The translations under genes and the position numbers were made by a program. DNA of 64,000 nucleotides from Mucilaginibacter lacusdianchii (lineage in GTDB: Bacteria; Bacteroidota; Bacteroidia; Sphingobacteriales; Sphingobacteriaceae): the NCBI RefSeq assembly GCF_009770985.1, contig NZ_WSRW01000006.1:23963-87962 (forward strand), read 5' to 3'. Every line of letters starts with the position of its first letter. Position 1 is the stretch's first letter. Positions 55,053 to 62,804 of the stretch are shown piece after piece. The notes under the pieces were generated by a model, which saw only the letters and a list, made by a program, of their open reading frames with translations, did not search any database and was not told the origin of the DNA.

Positions 55053-55689
55053 GATACAAGGTTTAGATTGTCAATTTAGTTTTATATCAATGATGCATAT
55101 GCCAGCACATTTCCATAAAACTTTTTATAAATATTTATGCTTCATCAATTACCGTATTGCAATATCATCATAATAGCTATTAAAAGTGGACGAAGATTTA
55201 TAAAGGCATGCAGATGCAATTTTTATTAAAGAGCCTTTGAATATAACTGTAAGTATAATAACCTAATTACTACCGGCTATCCTCTTAAAGTAAACGCGTT
55301 TTAGTGCAAGTTTGCAACGACAGAATTAAAATTTGCATAGTGCGGTAGATCAACTTGGAACCACCCATCTTTCAATGGTTAGATATTTTTTATTGCAGGG
55401 AATGATTTGTAATCTTTCGGCAGTTTACCTATTGAAACATCTCGTATCGTCCTGTACCGACGGGTGGCTTACGCACTTGTCAATCCCTCCAACCTCATAC
55501 AAAGCGTTAGAACAGGTATCAATCAAATCTTTCAATGTCTATTTCTTTTAACAGTTGCGCAGGTATTTATCTATGATGCGGTAGCGGATTAAAGTATTGC
55601 GGTTGACAGGTATAGGGTTGAAAATATTGTTTAAGAACATCTTTTAACGCCTAAATGAGTCATACGGAAAAATCCATTTAAATTTATTG
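55053..55689. other. Gene-poor region, possible remnant
   Basis: 637 bases with no gene I can support. It must contain the promoter of the alpha-2-macroglobulin gene (reading left). The only plus-strand frame of note, 55333-55551, encodes 72 residues with no signal, motif or family resemblance. A degraded gene is possible but I see no proof. Confidence 0.4.
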
Positions 55690-56190
55690 CTACTGTTGGT
55701 GTGTTAGGAAATACAATAACGCTATTATTGCAAAGAGAATAAAGGGATATACTGCTACGAAAGCAGAAATATTTTGCTTCTCTTTAGTATCAACCGATAG
55801 CTTATAAATTATTGGAATACTATACCGTTCACCTATGTGTTTCAGAATTTGATTGCAAAAATCATAAGCTTTCGTTTGGTTTAAAAGTACATAGTCTTCA
55901 TGAATTGAAAAATAAAACAGTTTTTGCGGATTGGTGTCAGCTTTAAGAATTACGTATGCAATACATGCTGGGATATCTTGATAGCGTACTCCACCATTAA
56001 CCATTTCAAATTGCAGCTCCTTGATATTTTCTACAGTAAAAGTTACTTCCTCTTCACTTTCTTCTTTGTAGCAAATATGCATATCCGTAAGAGTTATTTG
56101 CCAGCTTTTTCGATCGTAAGGACCAGCATATACACAATTTATAAAATTATCTTCTATTGTAATTTTGCATTTGTTATAAGTCAGGACCAT
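55690..56190 (-). CDS. Hypothetical protein with C-terminal membrane anchor
   Basis: I recognise no family. From the ATG at 56190 it is 166 residues: a mixed alpha/beta, possibly PH-like N-terminal part (NKCKITIEDNFINCVYAGPY, SWQITLTDMHICYKEES, VTFTVENIKELQFEM) and one hydrophobic helix near the end (ISAFVAVYPFILFAIIALLYFLT), so it looks tail-anchored with the body in the cytoplasm. A TTG-started extension to 56229 was rejected. It is divergent from the RNA-repair operon, sharing a 211-nt spacer, but a functional link is unproven. Confidence 0.55.
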   Translation of the reverse strand: MVLTYNKCKITIEDNFINCVYAGPYDRKSWQITLTDMHICYKEESEEEVTFTVENIKELQFEMVNGGVRYQDIPACIAYVILKADTNPQKLFYFSIHEDYVLLNQTKAYDFCNQILKHIGERYSIPIIYKLSVDTKEKQNISAFVAVYPFILFAIIALLYFLTHQQ

Positions 56191-56316
56191 TCCGAAACAG
56201 TGATTTTTTGTTGAAGCAGGTAAAGGCAATCAGTACTTTCCACAATTATATAAAATATTCTATAATATTTTTCACTACGCAAAAAGGCTGCGCACCTGCT
56301 GCTAATCTTTGTAGCG

Positions 56317-56363
56317 TTGTTGGCATGCATGGCTGTAAAAAAGAACCGTGCATGCCTAAGCAA
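56317..56363 (+). promoter_or_regulatory. Stem-loop in the leader of the hen1-pnkp operon
   Basis: GGCATGCATGG (56322-56332) pairs with CCGTGCATGCC (56346-56356) through 11 pairs including one G-U, around a 13-nt A-rich loop. TTGTT outside the left arm can pair with AA and CAA after small bulges, extending the stem. It ends 38 nt before the hen1 ATG. A leader-RNA switch, small RNA or protein operator are all possible. Confidence 0.45.
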
Positions 56364-56401
56364 GGGAATAGTTTTATATTAATCATTCAATCTTTAACCT
56401 G

Positions 56402-57844
56402 ATGTTATTAACAATTACCACCACACACTCGCCTGCCACCGACTTGGGCTATTTGCTGCACAAGCATCCGGATAAATTGCAAACAGTAGAGATATCTGCC
56501 GGTAAGGCACATATATTTTATCCGGAAGTAAACGAACAGAAGTGTACAGCCGCATTGTTACTGGATATTGACCCGGTTGGCTTGGTACGCAGTGAAGGCC
56601 CAAAGGGAAATGACTTTGCATTGGAACAGTATGTAAACGATCGCCCTTATGTAGCCAGTTCGTTCATGAGCGCGGTTATAGCCAAGGCGTATTCATCGGC
56701 CTTAAATGGCAGGTGTAAAGACAAACCGGAGTTGCCTTTGGTAGTTATGCCTTTTGAAGTTACAATAGCCGTTCTTCCGGTTAAAGGTGGCGAAGATGTT
56801 TTGCGTATGCTGTTTGAACCGCTGGGTTATGAGGTAATATGCACCCGGCATGAATTGGATCCGGCTTTTCCGGAATGGGGTAACAGCCGGTACTTTACGG
56901 TAACGCTTAAGCATAACCTTACCCTGCAACAACTGCTTTCACATTTGTATGTACTTATACCAGTTTGCGATACCGATAAGCACTACTGGGTATCTAAAGA
57001 CGAAATAGAAAAGCTGCTTACAAAAGGCAAAGACTGGTTAGAAGCACATCCTGCAAAAGAAATGATTGTACGCCGCTATTTAAAAAACCAGCGTTCACTG
57101 GCCAATCAGGCATTAAGTGTGCTATTGAGCAAGGATGAAAGTGATGAGGAAGAAAGCGTTACTGAAATGGAAGAAGCGCCGAATCAAGTTGAAGAGCCCA
57201 AAATGAGAATTCATGAACTTCGGCTGCTGGCTGCGAAAGAAGTGTTACTGCAATCGGGTGCCAAGCGAGTAGCCGATTTGGGTTGCGGCGAAGGCCGGCT
57301 CATCAAGCTTTTGATACCTGAAAAGCAGTTTGAGTACATTTTGGGTATGGATGTAAGTTACCGCTCGCTCGAGATTGCCAAAGAGCGCTTAAAGCTGGAG
57401 CGGATGCCCGAACGTCAGGCCCAGCGCATACGGCTGATACAAGGCTCGCTTACTTACCGAGACAAGCGGCTGGAAGGTTTTGATGCGGCGACACTGGTAG
57501 AAGTGATTGAGCATTTGGATGAACCAAGGCTTGCGGCACTCGAAAAATCAGTTTTCGAATATGCACGTCCGGTAACTGTGGTGGTTACTACACCCAATGC
57601 CGAGTATAATGTACGGTTTGCTAATCATGAGGAAGGCAAAATGCGCCATAGCGATCACCGTTTTGAGTGGACCCGGGCGCAGTTTGCCCATTGGGGTAAC
57701 CGCATCGCACATGAGCATGGTTATACTGTAACCTACCAACCCGTTGGCGAGGTAGACGAAGAAGTAGGTGCCTTAAGCCAGATGGCCGTGTTTACTTATA
57801 CCGGTCATGCAGCAGATACAGTAGTTAAAACATTAGAAGCGTAA
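56402..57844 (+). CDS. hen1: 3'-terminal RNA ribose 2'-O-methyltransferase Hen1
   Basis: A 480-residue bacterial Hen1. The N-terminal half (1-240) is the Hen1-L domain that activates Pnkp ligase; the C-terminal half is a methyltransferase with SAM motif ADLGCGEGR (Asp292-Gly298), metal ligands in EVIEHL (Glu367, Glu370, His371) and a further His in RHSDHRFEW, and the family mark VTTPNAEYN. It methylates the 2'-OH of the 3'-terminal ribose at the break in a ribotoxin-cut RNA before sealing, which protects the repaired site against recutting. Its stop is 4 nt before pnkp. Divergent from a small membrane protein and preceded by a hairpin leader. Confidence 0.95.
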   Translation: MLLTITTTHSPATDLGYLLHKHPDKLQTVEISAGKAHIFYPEVNEQKCTAALLLDIDPVGLVRSEGPKGNDFALEQYVNDRPYVASSFMSAVIAKAYSSALNGRCKDKPELPLVVMPFEVTIAVLPVKGGEDVLRMLFEPLGYEVICTRHELDPAFPEWGNSRYFTVTLKHNLTLQQLLSHLYVLIPVCDTDKHYWVSKDEIEKLLTKGKDWLEAHPAKEMIVRRYLKNQRSLANQALSVLLSKDESDEEESVTEMEEAPNQVEEPKMRIHELRLLAAKEVLLQSGAKRVADLGCGEGRLIKLLIPEKQFEYILGMDVSYRSLEIAKERLKLERMPERQAQRIRLIQGSLTYRDKRLEGFDAATLVEVIEHLDEPRLAALEKSVFEYARPVTVVVTTPNAEYNVRFANHEEGKMRHSDHRFEWTRAQFAHWGNRIAHEHGYTVTYQPVGEVDEEVGALSQMAVFTYTGHAADTVVKTLEA

Positions 57845-57848
57845 CAAC

Positions 57849-60398
57849 ATGTCAACCATAAAAATACCGGAACTTTCTTTAGTAGTGCTGATGGGCGCTA
57901 CCGGATCTGGAAAATCAACTTTTGCTAAAAAGCATTTTAAGCCTACCGAAATTGTATCGTCAGATACCTGCCGTGGCTTGGTAAGCGATGATGAAAATAA
58001 CCAGGCAGCTTCATCGGATGCTTTTGCATTGGCGCGATACGTAGTTGGATTGCGTTTGAAACGGGGCTTGTTAACCGTTGTTGATGCCACTAACGTACAA
58101 GAAGAGGCCCGGCGTGATTGGATAAAACTGGCCCGCGAGTACCATGTACTACCGGTTGCTATCATCATCAATGTGCCGGAAAAGGTTTGTGTAGAACGTA
58201 ATAAGCTGCGCAGCGACCGCAATATGGGGCCGCATGTAATTCCGCAGCATATTTCGCAACTAAAACGAAGCTTTAAAAAGCTGAAGTATGAAGGTTTCAG
58301 GCATATCATTGAGCTCCGCTCACAGGAGGAGGTAGATACCGTTGCTGGAATCATCCGCGATCCGTTGTACAACAACAAAAAGCAGGAAACCGGACCATTG
58401 GATATCATTGGTGATGTTCATGGCTGCTACGATGAATTAACACAACTGCTTACCAGCTTGGGTTACACCGATAATGGCACCACATGGTTGCACCCCGCAG
58501 GCCGCAAGGCTGTATTTGCAGGCGACCTGGTAGACCGCGGGCCTAAAATACCCGAAGTGCTGAAATTAGTAATGAGCATGACCAAAGCCGGTGCCGCCTA
58601 CTGCGTACCCGGTAACCATGATGTAAAACTGATGCGCTGGCTCAATGGGAAGAATGTGCAGCCTAAACATGGGTTGGAACAATCCATCGCACAGCTGAGT
58701 AATGAAACGCCGGAGTTTAGGGAAGAAGTGAAGCGCTTTATAGATGGATTGGTTAGCCACTATATGTTCGATGACGGTAAACTGGTAGTAGCCCATGCCG
58801 GGTTGAAAGAAAACATGCAAGGCCGTGGTTCGGGCGCCGTAAGGGAATTTTGCTTGTATGGCGAAACTACTGGCGAGATAGATGAGTTTGGCCTGCCCAT
58901 CCGCTATAACTGGGCCAGCGAGTATAAAGGCAAAGCAACTGTAGTATATGGGCATACGCCGGTACCGCAGGCACAATGGCTTAACAATACTATTGATATT
59001 GATACAGGTTGCGTGTTTGGTGGCTCGTTAACCGCTTTGCGGTATCCGGAAAGAGAATTGATTTCCGTAAAGGCGGCACAGGTTTATTGCGAACCGGTAA
59101 GGCCCTTGGATTATAAAGCGCCTGTAGCTGAACTGAACTTACAGCACGAGAACGATCATGTATTGGATATAGCTGATTTTACAGGAAAGCAAATTGTAGA
59201 AACTCAATATGGAAACAATATCACCATCCGCGAAGAAAATGCTATTGCAGCATTGGAAGTGATGAGCCGATTTGCCATCAATCCAAAATGGCTCATTTAT
59301 TTGCCGCCAACTATGAGTCCGTCAAAAACGAGTATACTGGACGACTACTTGGAATTTCCGACCGAAGCTTTTGAGTATTATAAAGAAAACGGCGCAGGCA
59401 AGGTGGTATGTCAGGAAAAGCATATGGGTTCGCGTGCTGTGGTTATTGTGGGTAAAGATGAAGATGCCATTCGCAAAGCCTTCGGTATTATTGATGAAGG
59501 TATAGGTACAGTTTACACACGTACGGGGCGAGCATTCTTCAACGAGAAAGCCACTGAACAAGCACTATTACAGCGGCTAAACATAGCGTTGACTGTCTCC
59601 GGCTTTTATGAACGGTTTAATACTGATTGGGTATGCCTGGATACGGAGCTGATGCCTTGGAGCGCCAAAGCACAGGCCTTGTTGGAAACTCAGTATGCGG
59701 CGGTAGGCTCAGCAGCAACGCATGCCTTGGCTGAGGTTTGTGAAGTGCTGGGCCAGTTTGCGAGGAGAAGCGGTGCTGCTGAAGAGTTAATTGATACTTA
59801 CCAAGCCAGACAAGCAGAAGCCGGCCTTTTTGTAGAGGCTTATCAGCGTTACTGCTGGCCGGTAAATAGCTTAGAGGATTATAAGCTGGCACCATTTCAC
59901 ATCCTGGCAACAGAGGGTAAACAGTGGACCACCGAGAACCATGAATGGCATATGGAAGAAATTAAACGCGTTTGCCTGGCCGATCCAGCCATACTTGTGG
60001 CAACACCTTACCGCGTTGTTGACTTGGATGACGCAGCCAGCGTGCAGGCTACAACCGACTGGTGGCTGACCTTAACGGAAAAAGGTGGTGAGGGGATGGT
60101 GGTAAAACCGTATAATTTTATCACCACCAACAAAAAAGGCTTGATACAGCCCGCTATAAAAATTAGGGGGCGCGAGTATCTGCGCATCATCTACGGGCCG
60201 GAATATACTGAGTCGCAAAATATAAGCCGCTTAAAGGCCAGGGGTTTAGGCGCCAAAAGAGGGCTGGCCTTCCGTGAGTTCGCTTTGGGCGTAGAAGGCT
60301 TGAAACGCTTTACTGCTAAGGAGCCCTTAAGGCGCGTACACCAATGCGTATTTGGTGTATTGGCGATGGAAAGCGAGCCGGTTGACCCAAGATTATAA
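57849..60398 (+). CDS. pnkp: Polynucleotide kinase-phosphatase-ligase Pnkp
   Basis: An 849-residue three-domain RNA-repair enzyme. N-terminal 5'-kinase with P-loop GATGSGKST (residues 16-24, Lys22); central metallophosphatase with DIIGDVHG (185-192), GDLVDRGP and GNHD (255-258) for 2',3'-cyclic phosphate removal; C-terminal adenylyltransferase with the ligase lysine, about Lys524, in CQEKHMGSR and EGMVVKPYNF near 750. Length and order match the Clostridium thermocellum enzyme. In known systems sealing requires Hen1, whose gene is immediately upstream. It heals and seals tRNA or other RNA cut by ribotoxins. Confidence 0.96.
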   Translation: MSTIKIPELSLVVLMGATGSGKSTFAKKHFKPTEIVSSDTCRGLVSDDENNQAASSDAFALARYVVGLRLKRGLLTVVDATNVQEEARRDWIKLAREYHVLPVAIIINVPEKVCVERNKLRSDRNMGPHVIPQHISQLKRSFKKLKYEGFRHIIELRSQEEVDTVAGIIRDPLYNNKKQETGPLDIIGDVHGCYDELTQLLTSLGYTDNGTTWLHPAGRKAVFAGDLVDRGPKIPEVLKLVMSMTKAGAAYCVPGNHDVKLMRWLNGKNVQPKHGLEQSIAQLSNETPEFREEVKRFIDGLVSHYMFDDGKLVVAHAGLKENMQGRGSGAVREFCLYGETTGEIDEFGLPIRYNWASEYKGKATVVYGHTPVPQAQWLNNTIDIDTGCVFGGSLTALRYPERELISVKAAQVYCEPVRPLDYKAPVAELNLQHENDHVLDIADFTGKQIVETQYGNNITIREENAIAALEVMSRFAINPKWLIYLPPTMSPSKTSILDDYLEFPTEAFEYYKENGAGKVVCQEKHMGSRAVVIVGKDEDAIRKAFGIIDEGIGTVYTRTGRAFFNEKATEQALLQRLNIALTVSGFYERFNTDWVCLDTELMPWSAKAQALLETQYAAVGSAATHALAEVCEVLGQFARRSGAAEELIDTYQARQAEAGLFVEAYQRYCWPVNSLEDYKLAPFHILATEGKQWTTENHEWHMEEIKRVCLADPAILVATPYRVVDLDDAASVQATTDWWLTLTEKGGEGMVVKPYNFITTNKKGLIQPAIKIRGREYLRIIYGPEYTESQNISRLKARGLGAKRGLAFREFALGVEGLKRFTAKEPLRRVHQCVFGVLAMESEPVDPRL

Positions 60399-60416
60399 AT
60401 TAGTTTTACTATAATC

Positions 60417-61169
60417 ATGAATGAAACTATAAGGATGAAGTTGCTCGAACTAGAGCAGCTTCATCATATAAAAATAATTTACGCGTGCGAGTCAGGTAGC
60501 CGGGCCTGGGGCTTTGCCTCGCCGGATAGCGATTTTGATGTACGTTTTATCTATGCCAGGCGCACGGAGGATTATTTGCGGATAGCTGACATCTCCGATA
60601 CTTTAGGCTTGCCGGTAAATGAAGTGCTGGACATCAGCGGCTGGGACGTCAAGAAAGCACTGCAGCTTTTCCTGAAGTCGAACAGCCCTCTGTACGAGTG
60701 GCTGCAATCGCCTATTGTATACCAGCAGGATAATGACTTTATCGGTGAATTGAAAGCATTGATGCCTAAGTATTTTTCGCCCAAGGCAAGCGCTAATCAT
60801 TATTTGTCGATGGCACATAATACGCTCATGCAGGATTTACAGGCGGAACAGGTGAAGCTTAAACGCTATTTTTATGCCCTGCGCCCGGCTTTAGCTTGTT
60901 TGTGGATTATTGAAAAGCAAAGCGTGCCGCCTATGGAGTTCACGCCTTTAAGGAACTTGGTTCAAAATCAGGATGTGCAGGAAGGTATAGACACAATAAT
61001 GCTTATAAAACAAGCAGCAGATGAAAAAGCCTTGATAGCACCAGTCGATGTACTGAACGACTGGCTTACTTTAACGCTCGCCTATTGCAAAGAAAAAGTG
61101 CCTTTGCTAAATAGTACCAGGCAGACAACTGAAGAATTAGATGACCTTTTTAGACGAGCTATAACATGA
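60417..61169 (+). CDS. Pol-beta-type nucleotidyltransferase (RlaP/COG3541-like), first
   Basis: A 250-residue nucleotidyltransferase. The catalytic motif is GSRAWGFASPDSDFDVRFIY with Gly27-Ser28 and metal-binding Asp39 and Asp41; a helical domain follows (YLSMAHNTLMQDLQ, KLKRYFYALRPALACLWIIEKQSVPPMEF), as in the YcgL/RlaP family. RlaP-type proteins are repeatedly found with RNA ligases and are predicted to add nucleotides or modify RNA ends. It starts 19 nt after pnkp and overlaps the next gene by 4 nt, so it belongs to the repair operon. Substrate is unproven. Confidence 0.85.
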   Translation: MNETIRMKLLELEQLHHIKIIYACESGSRAWGFASPDSDFDVRFIYARRTEDYLRIADISDTLGLPVNEVLDISGWDVKKALQLFLKSNSPLYEWLQSPIVYQQDNDFIGELKALMPKYFSPKASANHYLSMAHNTLMQDLQAEQVKLKRYFYALRPALACLWIIEKQSVPPMEFTPLRNLVQNQDVQEGIDTIMLIKQAADEKALIAPVDVLNDWLTLTLAYCKEKVPLLNSTRQTTEELDDLFRRAIT

Positions 61170-62257
61170 TGACTTACTCCGAATTCAAGCGGCAAAAGCA
61201 GTTCATCTTACTGGATTGCATCAGTGGTAGCACAGCTTATAACCTGAAAGTTGCAGGTTCTGATACCGATAAGAAGGGCATCTTTATCATGCCGCAAAAT
61301 CAATTATATGGGTTCAACAGGCAAGAGCAAATCGGCAATGATAGTAATGATGAAGTGTACTTCGAGATAGGTCGCTTTCTGGAACTGCTTACCAAGAACA
61401 ATCCTAATATACTAGAACTGCTGAGTACACCTCAGCAGTTCATTCTGTATAAGCATCCGTTATTGAGTTTGATTAAAGCCGAAGACTTTTTATCAAAGCT
61501 TTGCCTCGACACGTTTGCGGGGTATGCGCAAACGCAAATTAAGAAAGCACGCGGGCTCAATAAAAAGATTAACAAGCCGTTGGATAGCGAACGCAAATCT
61601 GTACTGGATTTTTGTTACGTGGTTCATGGAAACGGAAGTGTGCCGCTAAAAGAGTGGCTTAACGAAACAGGTTATTCGCAGCAACATTGCGGTTTAACAG
61701 ATCTGTCGCACTTTCGTGATGTTTACCTGCTATATCACCAATCTCAATTAACTGATGGTACTTGGTTTCGGGGCATTGTATCTGGAACTGATGCAGATGA
61801 TGTGCAGCTAAGTTCTGTTCCTAAAACTATAGAACCTTTGGCTGTCATGAATTTTAACAAAGATGGATATTCGGTATATTGTCGAGAATATCGGGAATAT
61901 AAGACTTGGGAAGAAAAGCGCAACCAGCGTCGTTATCAAAGCACACTTTCGCACGGAAAAAGTTATGATGCAAAGAACATGATGCATACTTTCCGATTGC
62001 TAAATATGGCCGAAGAAATTGCTTTGTATAGTGAAATAAGAGTGCATCGAACTGACCGAGACTTTCTGCTAGAAGTCCGAAATGGCGAATTTGAATTTGA
62101 TGCGCTGATGAAAATGATAGATGAAAAGATGGAACAGATTAAAGATTTGTACCAAAAGTCCGATTTACCCGACCGGCCAAATACTAATGCAGCAGAAGAT
62201 ATATTAATACAAATTAGAAAGTGCTTTTATGAAAGAGACATAAGGCAAACTCTCTGA
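61166..62257 (+). CDS. Pol-beta-type nucleotidyltransferase (RlaP/COG3541-like), second
   Basis: A 363-residue second nucleotidyltransferase, clearly different from the first. The motif is GSTAYNLKVAGSDTDKKGIF with Gly21-Ser22, Asp33 and Asp35; next are a helical part (PNILELLSTP, YAQTQIKKARGLNKKINKP) and a C-terminal region with SHGKSYDAKNMMHTFRLLNMAEEI that resembles the conserved C-terminal motif of the family. Start codons are ATG ATG at the overlap with the previous gene. Last gene of the RNA-repair operon. It may act on a different end or RNA from the first; an antitoxin-like or regulatory NTase role cannot be excluded. Confidence 0.83.
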   Translation: MMTYSEFKRQKQFILLDCISGSTAYNLKVAGSDTDKKGIFIMPQNQLYGFNRQEQIGNDSNDEVYFEIGRFLELLTKNNPNILELLSTPQQFILYKHPLLSLIKAEDFLSKLCLDTFAGYAQTQIKKARGLNKKINKPLDSERKSVLDFCYVVHGNGSVPLKEWLNETGYSQQHCGLTDLSHFRDVYLLYHQSQLTDGTWFRGIVSGTDADDVQLSSVPKTIEPLAVMNFNKDGYSVYCREYREYKTWEEKRNQRRYQSTLSHGKSYDAKNMMHTFRLLNMAEEIALYSEIRVHRTDRDFLLEVRNGEFEFDALMKMIDEKMEQIKDLYQKSDLPDRPNTNAAEDILIQIRKCFYERDIRQTL

Positions 62258-62804
62258 CGCGCTATTGTTTAAATTTAGTTTGTGTAACGAACTTTTAAAA
62301 ATTAAGCCGTTTTTAATTGTAGGGAAACTTTCTAGACATGAAAGTTTGCAAATAAAATTTTGTAGACTTTCATATTTCATGCATGAGGCGTTGTGCCTCA
62401 AATACCTGCTATTTCAGTGCTTTACGGTAGCTGTCAAAAACTCTGGCTTGCGTCGGTAACACTTGTCATCTTTTGCATATCAGTGTTCCAGCGTTCGGGT
62501 TTAACCTACCTCCAGGTGGTAAATTCTACTCGCCCCCCACAGTATTAACCTAAGATAAGCTGGTACAATGCCATTACTGAGTGCTCTAGACTTCTTTAAA
62601 GAGAAGTTGATAGAAATGGTTCTGACCATCGCTCAAACAATTAATGTTATTTTATTAAATAATTACTGGTTTAGTGAAACCTAATTTCGGGGTATTCATT
62701 AGGTTTCAATCAGACTGATATGAATTGCGTTTAGATGAAGCATTGATATAGTGCAACACTTACTTTTTGGTGATGTCTTATATCCAAATCAATCAAGACC
62801 TTAT
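62258..62804. other. Intergenic region with two hairpins
   Basis: 547 bases between the RNA-repair operon and the next outer-membrane protein gene. No coding region is convincing; a 64-codon frame at 62265 has no features. TGAGGC/GCCTCA (62384-62400) forms a small hairpin and GAAACCTAAT/ATTAGGTTTC (62676-62707) a perfect 10-bp one. Neither is followed by a T-run. Confidence 0.45.
62676..62707. repeat. Perfect 10-bp inverted repeat
   Basis: GAAACCTAAT at 62676-62685 and ATTAGGTTTC at 62698-62707 around a 12-nt centre, about 100 nt before the outer-membrane protein gene. It could be an operator or a weak terminator. Confidence 0.45.

Noticed and set aside
55333..55551. A 72-codon frame in the intergenic region
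   Set aside because: No family, signal or promoter; short and of ordinary chance length in this A/T content.
62265..62459. A 64-codon frame after the RNA-repair operon
   Set aside because: No recognisable features, and it overlaps an antisense frame of equal length; likely non-coding.
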